From the NCBI RefSeq assembly GCF_008974145.1, contig NZ_BJKP01000004.1, positions 110,715-174,714 on the forward strand: DNA of 64,000 nt, in the 5' to 3' direction. Positions 27,348 through 34,305 of the stretch are shown piece after piece. The notes beneath the pieces were generated by a model, which saw nothing but the letters and a program-made list of their open reading frames with translations, searched no databases and was not told where the DNA came from. A program made the translations under genes and the position numbers. Position 1 is the stretch's first letter. Every line of letters starts with the position of its first letter. Source of the DNA: Microcystis aeruginosa NIES-4325 (GTDB lineage Bacteria; Cyanobacteriota; Cyanobacteriia; Cyanobacteriales; Microcystaceae).

Positions 27348-27473
27348 CGTAGGTTGGGTTGACGCAAGGAAACCCAACAACTTCCTGGAATATTTTCACA
27401 ATTTTTGTTGGGTTTCGCCTTTTGAGCCGATGGGTAATACCAGAGCAATAATGATAGCTCAACCCAACCTACG
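27348..27473. mobile_element. 126-base MITE with 15-base perfect terminal inverted repeats
   Basis: CGTAGGTTGGGTTGA at 27348-27362 and its exact reverse complement at 27459-27473 bound a non-coding unit. An inner pair, GAAACCCAACA at about 27369 and TGTTGGGTTTCG at about 27404, forms a second inverted repeat. There is no transposase, and no clear target duplication is seen. It sits 36 bases before the ribosome site of the next gene. Confidence 0.8.
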
Positions 27474-27517
27474 GATCGAACGCGATTAATTAATAAACTT
27501 ATTCAGGAATGATAGTT

Positions 27518-27871
27518 ATGGCAATCAGAATCAAACTTTGGGCAGATTATGGAAGTTACCCACTTTGGGGAGTAGATGAAATTGATAACATTGCTCCTGA
27601 AGAATTGCCATTAAGTCAAGCAACTATTCAGCGTTTAAACCCATGGCAGGATACTTACGATAAGACTTTAAATCAAGACTATCCACCTTTATCAGATTTT
27701 CCTAATCAGCAAGCTGAAATGGATTTTAAACAAGAAGGAATTAGTTTATGGAAACAGTTACGTCTTGAACTGGCCCCGGATTATGAAGTTTTCTACCAAA
27801 ATGAAGGTCAATTGTTCAGACATCCTAAGGAAATAACCACAAAATCTACAGTACAAAAAATAACAGTTTGA
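27518..27871 (+). CDS. Hypothetical protein, 117 residues
   Basis: Not recognised. The start at 27518 (MAIRIKLWADYGSYPLWG) is preceded by CAGGAA at eight bases; an ATG three codons earlier is also possible. The sequence is rich in Trp, Tyr and Asp in the first third and reads as a small soluble globular protein (IAPEELPLSQATIQRLNPWQ, then DFKQEGISLWKQLRLELAPDYEVFYQNEG). It stands alone, with a MITE upstream and a copy of the repeated gene tail starting right at its stop in another frame. It has an appearance of the small conserved proteins of cyanobacterial accessory regions, but I cannot name a family. Confidence 0.6.
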   Translation: MAIRIKLWADYGSYPLWGVDEIDNIAPEELPLSQATIQRLNPWQDTYDKTLNQDYPPLSDFPNQQAEMDFKQEGISLWKQLRLELAPDYEVFYQNEGQLFRHPKEITTKSTVQKITV

Positions 27872-27969
27872 GTATCATCACCCTCGGCACTCTCGGCGCA
27901 GGTGCAACCCTTAAGCGCCAACTAAAACCCTCTAAATCCACCGAAAAAGAAACCACAAAAATAGTATAA
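27871..27969 (+). pseudogene. Repeated gene tail, copy 2
   Basis: The frame reads TLGTLGAGATLKRQL then KPSKSTEKETTKIV and a stop. The last 14 codons and the following 3' sequence agree with copy 4 at 29541-29639. No start or body precedes it, so this looks like the 3' end of a lost gene. A terminator follows. Confidence 0.65.
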
Positions 27970-27994
27970 ATTGCATCTAAAAATACCATCAATG

Positions 27995-28026
27995 CCCCTT
28001 CAATCAATCTTGAGGGGGTTTATTTT
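27995..28026 (+). terminator. Terminator hairpin after gene tail copy 2
   Basis: CCCCTTCAA and TTGAGGGGG pair (one bulged T) around TCAATC and run into TTTATTTTT. The same hairpin follows tail copy 3 at about 28800-28832. Confidence 0.75.
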
Positions 28027-28044
28027 TGGCATCTATTAATACTT

Positions 28045-28404
28045 CTAAAAATAAAAATTGTCAAACTTATTAATGATGTCTTGAATTTGCTGCGCTGTGA
28101 TGTCTGTTTGGTCAGATTTGGCATAGATGAGGAGCATCAAAACACAACTATTGTCTTTAAGTTGATAGATAACACGATAGCCGCTACTTTTGCCCTTTTG
28201 AATATCGCTGTTTTTGAGGCGAACTTTAAAGACAGTGTAGCCTATTCCTGGTATTTGATCGCCGATGAATTTGCCTATCTGAAGGTCATCAATTAGGGGT
28301 TGTATATCAGTACGAATGCTCCGATAGCGTTTGGCGAGGATGCGAAGTCGATCCTTGAATTCATCAGAGAAAAGGATTTTAATAGAGGGGATTCCTTCAG
28401 TCAT
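28045..28404 (-). CDS. RelE/ParE-family toxin of a type II toxin-antitoxin pair
   Basis: Protein of 119 residues with the RelE-like order: a helical start (ILFSDEFKDRLRILAKRYRSI), then the strand GYTVFKVRLKNSD, and the C-terminal sheet SSGYRVIYQLKDNSCVLMLLIYAKSDQTDIT, where the Arg and Tyr resemble the residues that RelE toxins use on ribosome-bound mRNA. It would cleave mRNA and arrest growth when free of its antitoxin. Its start overlaps the antitoxin end by eight bases on the same strand, a translational coupling usual for such pairs. It lies among gene-tail repeats in a mobile-looking patch. Confidence 0.85.
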   Translation of the reverse strand: MTEGIPSIKILFSDEFKDRLRILAKRYRSIRTDIQPLIDDLQIGKFIGDQIPGIGYTVFKVRLKNSDIQKGKSSGYRVIYQLKDNSCVLMLLIYAKSDQTDITAQQIQDIINKFDNFYF

Positions 28405-28735
28405 TTATGCCATCCCACAGTTCAGAGATGGGATGTACTTTGCCCTCTTTAGCTTGCTGAAGAGAAATACGAAGACTGGCGAGGATGAGTTCTTTTGGTT
28501 CGTCGTCGGGATCCGTGGGTGGAGTGAGGATATTACGCGATACTAGCAATTGGTAGAAATCATCGAGCGCCATTCCCGTTAGTTCGGCTGCTTGTTCAAA
28601 TTGAAGGCGTTGCTGCTGATAGAGCATGATAGCGATTTCCGTGAGCATTTGAGCTTCAGTCATTTGGACTGTTTGCAGAAGTTCAGTAGGAAGGGTGAGG
28701 CTCATAGAGGTTTCATTAAGTGGTGGTAACTTCAT
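28397..28735 (-). CDS. Antitoxin-like protein with UPF0175-type helix-turn-helix
   Basis: Protein of about 112 residues placed directly before the RelE-type toxin. The middle (TLPTELLQTVQMTEAQMLTE, QRLQFEQAAELTGMALDDFY) matches the UPF0175-type HTH, likely for DNA binding and autoregulation. The tail (LILASLRISLQQAKEGKVHPISELW) resembles the toxin-wrapping helix of many antitoxins. Three in-frame Met codons occur at 28765, 28735 and 28705 and none has a clear ribosome site; I take the middle one. Pairing with the toxin is inferred from overlap and direction. Confidence 0.75.
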   Translation of the reverse strand: MKLPPLNETSMSLTLPTELLQTVQMTEAQMLTEIAIMLYQQQRLQFEQAAELTGMALDDFYQLLVSRNILTPPTDPDDEPKELILASLRISLQQAKEGKVHPISELWDGIND

Positions 28736-28753
28736 TGTATCGCCATTAAAAAG

Positions 28754-28836
28754 TAAACGACACAAGTAGGCTAAATTGCTTCTAAAAATACCATAAATAC
28801 CCCTTCATTCAATCTTGAGGGGGGTATTTTTTTGCA
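28754..28836 (+). repeat. Repeated gene tail, copy 3, with terminator
   Basis: GTAAACGACACAAGTAGGCT and onward aligns with the end of copy 4 (ACAAAAGTAGGCTAAATTGC), followed by CTTCTAAAAATACCATAAAT and a CCCCTTC/GAGGGGGG hairpin with a T-run. Only the last few codons and the 3' untranslated part survive. Confidence 0.55.
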
Positions 28837-28864
28837 TTCCTCCCTCAAAAAATTCTCAGTGACA

Positions 28865-29275
28865 CTAGAAAAAGGCGACAAACTCTGCTGGAGTAATAAT
28901 TGGAATCCCTTGATAAGTATTGAGAATTAAAAGATCGTTATCGCCTGTTATGATGTACTGTGCCATTCCAGATACAGCTAATTCTAAGAATTTATTATCA
29001 TCTAAATCGGAACAAACTCTCGTTTCATGCAATATATCAACAAATAAGCTCCTATTTTTAAGAGACGACAAGAAATCTAACCTATCATCTTTTTCTAAAT
29101 ATTTGTCAAATTTATTTTTACTTATTCTCGTTACCAATTCTTGATAAGTTGCCTCGCTCTGGAGAATGGTAAATTGACTGACTGCTATATTGATTACTTT
29201 TTTGGGTGTTCCTAGTGGATTGAGTAAAGCACTGATAAAAACATTGGTATCTATAACAACTCGATTAGGATTCAT
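28865..29275 (-). CDS. PIN-domain toxin of a type II toxin-antitoxin pair
   Basis: Protein of 136 residues. The PIN nuclease acidic residues are visible: VVIDTNVFISALL near the N-terminus (first Asp), SEATYQELVTRI (Glu), SDLDDNKFLELAV (Asp pair), and YIITGDNDLLIL (last Asp), ending GIPIITPAEFVAFF. It would cleave RNA using bound metal. This is the family often called putative PIN family toxin, distinct from the VapC protein at 57180. Its start overlaps the antitoxin stop by eleven bases on the same strand. Confidence 0.9.
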   Translation of the reverse strand: MNPNRVVIDTNVFISALLNPLGTPKKVINIAVSQFTILQSEATYQELVTRISKNKFDKYLEKDDRLDFLSSLKNRSLFVDILHETRVCSDLDDNKFLELAVSGMAQYIITGDNDLLILNTYQGIPIITPAEFVAFF

Positions 29276-29471
29276 CTGCTAATAGTTCTGTTAGTTTATC
29301 TTCTGTCAAACCTTTAGCTTGAGCTTTTTTGCCGACTTTATCCATAATTGAGATAAGACTTTCTGAATTTTCCTCAATCGTCAGATTAACTTGTTGTTCA
29401 GGAGAAAGACCTAACTGAGCGATTAGTGTAGGAATCTCCGATACCTTAATATTTTTGAGAACTTGTTTCAT
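29265..29471 (-). CDS. Antitoxin partner of the PIN toxin
   Basis: Short protein of 68 residues (MKQVLKNIKVSEIPTLIAQL, then PEQQVNLTIEENSESLISIM) with a beta-strand/helix start like an AbrB or MraZ-style antitoxin N-terminus and an acidic helical tail ending LTELLADES. Size, overlap with the PIN toxin and order antitoxin first support the role; the sequence alone would not prove it. The ATG at 29471 has no strong Shine-Dalgarno sequence. Confidence 0.75.
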   Translation of the reverse strand: MKQVLKNIKVSEIPTLIAQLGLSPEQQVNLTIEENSESLISIMDKVGKKAQAKGLTEDKLTELLADES

Positions 29472-29540
29472 GGCTTAACTAGGTAACTAGGTGTATCTTC
29501 AACCTTCATTGTACCCTATTTAATCACATTTAACAGTGTT

Positions 29541-29639
29541 CCTCAAATCGTCCTCGACCTCTTCGCCACAGCTTCAACCCTCAAGCATAAACTAAAACCC
29601 TCTAAATCCACCGAAAAAGAAACCACAAAAGTAGGCTAA
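29541..29639 (+). pseudogene. Repeated gene tail, copy 4
   Basis: The frame reads PQIVLDLFATASTLKHKL then KPSKSTEKETTKVG and a stop, followed by AATTGCCTCTAAAATACCAT. Its stop-proximal part equals copies 1-3. No start codon or body is found upstream, where the antitoxin gene runs the opposite way. Confidence 0.65.
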
Positions 29640-29779
29640 ATTGCCTCTAAAATACCATAAATGTCCCCTTAACTCAGTTAGTTTAGAGTGCGAAACGCCG
29701 GAACAGCAGCCAGCCGTCGATAGATGATATCAAATCCCGTCATACTTTATCTTTATCTTTGACCGGCTGCCTAGACAAA

Positions 29780-31342
29780 TCAGAAAGTAAAAGTCGTGCG
29801 GATAGTACCGATAACTAAGGTGGAATTGTTGTTATTTGAGTTGGGAGAAGTAATCACGATTACCCCCGGAGTAAGGGCAATATTATCGGTGAGTTTCCAC
29901 TCATAAAATCCTTCGATATGAAAGGAAGTATCGGGATCATTAGTGGAACTGCCATCATTTAATCTAATACTAGAACTAGATACCCAGGGCTGCATACCAA
30001 CAATAATACCGGCCGTATTTCCTTCCTTAAATAAATCAGGAAAAGCCAAAGTTACCGCCCAATTCCAGATATCTAAATCCCCGCGTTCTAGTTGTCCATC
30101 TAAGGTGCTAAGAGTTCTCGCTTTTGTGTAACCTCCCCAACCACCGAGGACAAAACCATCGACAATTCGCCAAGTAAATTGTAAACCCAAACTATTATTA
30201 ATAGTCGGGACAGCCTCCCCGAATAGTTCTTCGGTGAAAAATCGGAAATTCGAGCGCTGGCTTCCCGTTCCCGTATCTAATTGGTTATAACCATGAAAGT
30301 AGGATAAAGCAATGCCAAAATTCTCGTTTGGAACATAACCCAGCTGCCCTAGGGCAGTATAGGAACCGTTAAATAAACCCGCTCCTGGGTTAGGATCGTT
30401 AGCATCCCCAGCAAGATAACCGGCGCTGAATTGCAAAGCCCCATAATTACCCTGTAAACCGAGTCCAGTTTGTCCGGGGGCAAAATAAAGGGGATTGCGG
30501 GTACCAAAAGCGGAAAGCGCCCCACTAGAACCATCTCCATCCAAAAAGTTGAGGGTATTGGTAAAGTCATCTTTAGCACCTCCCGTCGCTTCTAACCAGA
30601 GGTAGATATTTTCCGTGACGGGGAAACTGTAGTTTAAAACTTCTAGTAGTAAATCGTTGCCGTCGGGTTGGGTAAAGGCTAAGGTACTTGCAAAAGTTCC
30701 GGTGGTATCGGCTAAATCAGCAATATTTCCCGTTGCTAGACGGGTATAGAGTAAATCTTTGCCTGTAAAGCTAGTATTTAATTCTAAACGGGCCCGATAA
30801 CCAAAAGCTGGCACTTGGGGAATCCCTTCACCACCGTTTTTTTCTCCTGTGGCTACCCCATATAATGCCATCACCACTTCCCCAGTTAATTTAGTGGTGG
30901 TGGAAAATTGATTATTTTCCAGAAAAGCGACTCGATTTTCTAAGTTATCAACCCTAGCACCCAATGCCGCTAATTCTGTCTCGAATTCGCTGACTAATCG
31001 CTTGATTTTGTCTAGATCTTCTTTTAATACCGCCACTCCTTCTTGAATCAATCTTTCTAGGGTATTTAAGCAGGCATTCAACCCAGCGGCAAATTCCCAA
31101 CGAGTTAAAGCGCGTTCACCGCGAAAAGTACGGTCAGGATAACCTACTATACAACCATACCTCTCCACGAGACTTCTTAAGGCCTCAAAAGCCCAGGCGG
31201 TAGGAGAAACATCCCGCAATTGATTCACCGTCGTCACCTGTGCCATGGGGTTACTAGAGAGGTTTTCGAGACTATTAGCCAGTACCGGACCAGAAAAACC
31301 CAGTAATATCGCTGCTGTTAGGAAATTTTGCTTGATTTTCAT
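29780..31342 (-). CDS. Iron-uptake-type SLH porin (OprB/SLH family)
   Basis: Outer-membrane protein of 520 residues with a signal peptide (MKIKQNFLTAAILLGFSGPVLA), one SLH domain (VNQLRDVSPTAWAFEALRSL, GYPDRTFRGERALTRWEFAA), and a coiled coil (ILKEDLDKIKRLVSEFETEL-like, about residues 105-150). A long beta-barrel follows, with alternating aromatic strands ending in TLVIGTIRTTFTF, whose terminal Phe is typical for outer-membrane insertion. The SLH part holds the porin to peptidoglycan-linked glycan. Relatives in Synechocystis take up inorganic iron and other ions. I chose ATG 31342 after GGAGA rather than the ATG five codons upstream. A Fur-like box lies 25 bases upstream, fitting iron control. 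Confidence 0.9.
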   Translation of the reverse strand: MKIKQNFLTAAILLGFSGPVLANSLENLSSNPMAQVTTVNQLRDVSPTAWAFEALRSLVERYGCIVGYPDRTFRGERALTRWEFAAGLNACLNTLERLIQEGVAVLKEDLDKIKRLVSEFETELAALGARVDNLENRVAFLENNQFSTTTKLTGEVVMALYGVATGEKNGGEGIPQVPAFGYRARLELNTSFTGKDLLYTRLATGNIADLADTTGTFASTLAFTQPDGNDLLLEVLNYSFPVTENIYLWLEATGGAKDDFTNTLNFLDGDGSSGALSAFGTRNPLYFAPGQTGLGLQGNYGALQFSAGYLAGDANDPNPGAGLFNGSYTALGQLGYVPNENFGIALSYFHGYNQLDTGTGSQRSNFRFFTEELFGEAVPTINNSLGLQFTWRIVDGFVLGGWGGYTKARTLSTLDGQLERGDLDIWNWAVTLAFPDLFKEGNTAGIIVGMQPWVSSSSIRLNDGSSTNDPDTSFHIEGFYEWKLTDNIALTPGVIVITSPNSNNNNSTLVIGTIRTTFTF

Positions 31343-31366
31343 TGCTGTCTCCCACACTTACAAGAA

Positions 31367-31381
31367 TGATTATTGTTCTCA
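31367..31381 (-). promoter_or_regulatory. Fur-box-like site upstream of the porin
   Basis: On the minus strand TGAGAACAATAATCA fits the 7-1-7 Fur model (TGATAAT-N-ATTATCA) at 11 of 14 positions. It lies 25 bases before the start codon, where repressor binding would block transcription or its start. Confidence 0.55.
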
Positions 31382-31533
31382 ATATAATCAGGTTAGCAAA
31401 CTTTTTCCAGTCTGACACTGTTGCAAATATTTTTCGAGTGTTATTTCAGATACAATCTGAATTGTCTAGCATTTATTGGTTAAAATAAATCTTAAATGAT
31501 AATAAAATCAATAAGTAAATAATTTTATTGTTC

Positions 31534-31570
31534 CTAAAAACAAGATAGAGACGCTGCTGACAGCATCTCT
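31534..31570 (-). terminator. Terminator downstream of the photosystem I factor gene
   Basis: On the minus strand AGAGATGCTG pairs with CAGCGTCTCT around TCAG, followed by ATCTTGTTTTTAGG. It lies 43 bases beyond the stop at 31613. Confidence 0.7.
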
Positions 31571-31612
31571 AAATGATTATTTTTGGTTCAATTGAGGATA
31601 AAAAAGAGGTAA

Positions 31613-32176
31613 CTAGCGCAATTCAGCGTTAAACTCGTTAAAAGAGCGTCTTTTTAACTCTACCGATTCCGATCGAGGCAAAAGATCAAAAACCTTTCTT
31701 AAGACATCATCCACATCTTCATATTTAACATTGCCCAAACCATCATAAACCACTTTACCTTGTTGGTCTAAAACCACCGTTTGGGGAACCCCACCGCGAT
31801 AATAGTAACCCGGTTCATCGGCACGATAGGAAGACTTTAAGGGGATAGAATCGACACTCACGGGGATAATACTGGCGGCGCGACCGTAAAACTCTTGAAA
31901 ACGGGAGACAATCGCCGCAAATTGCTTACAATCACTACTATCATCCAAATAATAGACAATAATAGCCGGAATTTTCCGTTGAAAAGTTTCCGCTAAATTT
32001 AAACGCGGTGGTACGAGGGAACCATTACCCGCATAGACCACAAAAATATTACCATCGAGGCGATCATCATCGATCCCCGCATAGGCGCTAGAGGTTAGCC
32101 AAGGAGACAAACTCGTCAGGGCCATAATAAGAAAGACAAGACAGATCTGAAGACGCAGCCGATAACAAGATTTCAT
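31613..32176 (-). CDS. Thioredoxin-like thylakoid photosystem I accumulation factor
   Basis: Protein of 187 residues with an N-terminal membrane anchor or signal (LRLQICLVFLIMALTSLSPW) and a thioredoxin-like domain: NIFVVYAGNGSLVPPRLNLAE, PAIIVYYLDDSSDCKQFA, FYGRAASIIPVSVDS, and GGVPQTVVLDQQGKVVYDG (cis-Pro type segment). The usual CxxC is replaced by DDSSDC, so it is not a standard disulfide oxidoreductase. The sequence fits the cyanobacterial and plastid proteins annotated as required for photosystem I accumulation, acting at the thylakoid membrane. I chose ATG 32176 because the upstream extension overlaps the divergent J-domain gene. Confidence 0.75.
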   Translation of the reverse strand: MKSCYRLRLQICLVFLIMALTSLSPWLTSSAYAGIDDDRLDGNIFVVYAGNGSLVPPRLNLAETFQRKIPAIIVYYLDDSSDCKQFAAIVSRFQEFYGRAASIIPVSVDSIPLKSSYRADEPGYYYRGGVPQTVVLDQQGKVVYDGLGNVKYEDVDDVLRKVFDLLPRSESVELKRRSFNEFNAELR

Positions 32177-32224
32177 GATCAACAGAGTTAAAATATTAAG
32201 ACAATTTTCAGTGTAAAAAATCTT

Positions 32225-32719
32225 GTGACCTTCGAGCGCGATAATTCCCAAACTACCCCGCGAGTCATTGCCGCTAACTCGCGCTTTGCCGATACCTATT
32301 ATGCCATTCTCGGGCTACATCCGAGCGCCTCAGTGATCGAAGTGCGACGCGCCTATCGGGAACTCAGCAAACGATACCACCCCGATACTACCGAACTCAG
32401 CCCCGAAGTGGCAACGGTTAAATTCCAGCGTCTTAACGAAGCTTATGCCACCCTGAGTAATCCCGATCGCCGTTCCCTGTATGATTTACAGATAGGTTAC
32501 TCCCGCTGGAATGTCATCCAAACTATCCCGGATAGCGATCAACCCATAGCTAATCGTAGCGCCTATCTCGATCCGACCGATCGCCCCCTATCTTCGGGAG
32601 AAATTTTCGCTTTGTTTATCTTGGGACTGACTCTGCTCGGCTGCTTGTTACTAGCGGTGATTATTGCTATGCTTCGAGGAGAGAATGCCGTCACTATAGC
32701 CCAATTATTTTTGATTTAG
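32225..32719 (+). CDS. J-domain (DnaJ-like) membrane-anchored protein
   Basis: Protein of 164 residues starting with GTG at 32225. The J domain spans about residues 24-88 (TYYAILGLHPSASVIEVRRA, YRELSKRYHPDT with the essential HPD, then FQRLNEAYATLSNPDRRSLYD), so it should stimulate an Hsp70 ATPase. A single membrane helix near the C-terminus (IFALFILGLTLLGCLLLAVIIAML) would fix it to a membrane. The DUF3143 gene follows after nine bases, a pairing I recall as common in cyanobacteria. The start region is divergent from the photosystem I factor, with only 48 bases between. Confidence 0.92.
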   Translation: MTFERDNSQTTPRVIAANSRFADTYYAILGLHPSASVIEVRRAYRELSKRYHPDTTELSPEVATVKFQRLNEAYATLSNPDRRSLYDLQIGYSRWNVIQTIPDSDQPIANRSAYLDPTDRPLSSGEIFALFILGLTLLGCLLLAVIIAMLRGENAVTIAQLFLI

Positions 32720-32728
32720 ATTCATGCG

Positions 32729-33001
32729 ATGAAGATTCCCACTGCTGATACTCCCCTCTATAATCATCCCTTACCGGCGATCGAAGCATGGCTAGTTAAA
32801 TTAGGTTGTCGGAAAAATACGGAGAATGTCCACTGTTGGACTGTGGAAAAACCGACATGGAAAGCGGAAATCTGTCTCGATATCGAAGAAATCACCGTTC
32901 GTTACTTTCGGGCAGCAAATGACGGCAGTGACATCAATCGCGCTTTTAAATACTCCCTTAGTCGCCAAGATATCGAATCGGCGGTTTTTTCTGGTCCTTA
33001 A
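32729..33001 (+). CDS. DUF3143 family protein
   Basis: Small soluble protein of 90 residues of the cyanobacteria-specific DUF3143 type: TPLYNHPLPAIEAWLVKLGC near the start, then WTVEKPTWKAEICLDIEEITVRY, and the end INRAFKYSLSRQDIESAVFSGP. Function unknown. It lies nine bases after the J-domain gene on the same strand and is probably co-transcribed, suggesting a shared role such as chaperoning a thylakoid or photosynthetic client; that is inference from context. Confidence 0.88.
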   Translation: MKIPTADTPLYNHPLPAIEAWLVKLGCRKNTENVHCWTVEKPTWKAEICLDIEEITVRYFRAANDGSDINRAFKYSLSRQDIESAVFSGP

Positions 33002-33039
33002 TCATTAGCCAAACTTTTGACCACCCCTAGTACATTTGT

Positions 33040-34017
33040 TCAGGTTGAAATCAAAGCTCCTCCACAACTGGAACCGCTGCCGGCAGTGCAACCGTAGCAA
33101 TAGGAAGCGGTTTGCACCTCTGCAATTACATCTAAACTATCCGCTTGTAATAAATCCGGCAGGGTTAATTTTTGACCTTGACTGGTGCAAGCGGCCAGAC
33201 CCTCCATCTGATTAAAATCGCAGTCATAGATATTACCCAAATAATCAATGGAAAGCTGATTACGACACATCAAATGCGCGACAGTATCGCCATTAAAATG
33301 ATCTTCGAGGAATTGAAGATAGGGTTGATAGAGTTGCCGGTGTTCCAGATGGAAGAGCGTTCTGCCGACGGGTAGGTTAGTGATAGTAAACAGATTGTTA
33401 AAAGAAATATTAAAATGTTCTTGCAAGAACTTTTTGTAATCCCGTGTTAGGGATACCTGATCCGGTGTGAGAGAAAAATTATCTGACTTAGGAATCTGGG
33501 GATTATAGACTAAATCCACAATCAAATTCGGGTCTTGAGCGTAGCCAAGACGGTTCAACCATTGTAAAGCGGCGATCGATTGATCATAGACTCCCAGACC
33601 GCGCATTTTATCCACATTATCGGCAAGATAACAGGGTAAAGAAGCCACCACCCGCAGCTGATGGCCAGCGCAATATTCAGGAATGTCAGTAAATCCTTTC
33701 TCGAAATAAATAGTTAAATTCGAGCGCACAATTACCTCTTTTCCGGCTTTTCTAGAGGTTTCCACAATTGGCTTAAAACCGTAGAGCATTTCCGGAGCAC
33801 CGCCAGTCAGATCGACTGTTTTAATTTGGGGAAATCTTGCGATCAGTTCGATAATTTGTTCGCACACTTCTGGAGTCATTTCTTCGGAACGACCTGGACT
33901 AGCTTCCACATGACAATGGCTACAGGCAAGGTTACATCTTTTCCCCAAATTAATTTGCAGAACCGAGATTTTTTGCTTAGTTAAAGGAGTTTTTAGTTTC
34001 TCAACAAAAGGAGTCAT
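33040..34017 (-). CDS. arsS: Arsenosugar biosynthesis radical SAM protein ArsS
   Basis: Radical SAM enzyme of 325 residues that adds a 5'-deoxyadenosyl group to methylated arsenic on the way to arsenosugars. The [4Fe-4S]-SAM motif is CNLACSHCH at residues 28-36, preceded by VLQINLGKRC and followed by VDLTGGAPEM. The C-terminal DUF3641-like part has LSIDYLGNIYDCDFNQM and a cysteine-rich end SYCYGCTAGSGSSCGG that probably holds a second cluster. It follows arsM on the same strand, separated by a 288-base repeat tract. The gene pair lets the cell convert arsenite into organic arsenicals. Confidence 0.93.
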   Translation of the reverse strand: MTPFVEKLKTPLTKQKISVLQINLGKRCNLACSHCHVEASPGRSEEMTPEVCEQIIELIARFPQIKTVDLTGGAPEMLYGFKPIVETSRKAGKEVIVRSNLTIYFEKGFTDIPEYCAGHQLRVVASLPCYLADNVDKMRGLGVYDQSIAALQWLNRLGYAQDPNLIVDLVYNPQIPKSDNFSLTPDQVSLTRDYKKFLQEHFNISFNNLFTITNLPVGRTLFHLEHRQLYQPYLQFLEDHFNGDTVAHLMCRNQLSIDYLGNIYDCDFNQMEGLAACTSQGQKLTLPDLLQADSLDVIAEVQTASYCYGCTAGSGSSCGGALIST

Positions 34018-34021
34018 GGGA

Positions 34022-34280
34022 GAGTAAACAGTAATCAGTAAACAGTAATCAGTAAACAGTAATCAGTAAACAGTAATCAGTAAACAGTAATCAGTGAACG
34101 GTAAACATTGAACAGTAAACGGTAAACAGTAATTAGTAAACAGTAAACAGTGACCAATAACTAATCAATGATAACTGATAACTGGTAACTGATAACTGAT
34201 AACTGATAACTGATAACTGGTAACTGATAACTGGTAACTGATAACTGATAACTGATAACTGATAACTGGTAACTGAGGGA
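34022..34280. repeat. Large two-part heptad repeat tract between arsM and arsS
   Basis: The left part (about 34027-34150) repeats AGTAAACAGTAATC; the right part (about 34170-34275) repeats GATAACTGATAACTG with GGTAACT variants. The right part is the opposite-strand version of TCAGTTA units, so the halves can partly fold on each other. It fills the whole arsM-arsS gap and is the longest of at least six such tracts in the window. Confidence 0.9.
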
Positions 34281-34305
34281 TCGAACTTGTCTCGACGCTG
34301 CTTTT

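Noticed and set aside
34018..34305. CRISPR array
   Set aside because: Units are 7-14 bases in tandem with no unique spacers and no cas genes; this is a heptad repeat tract.
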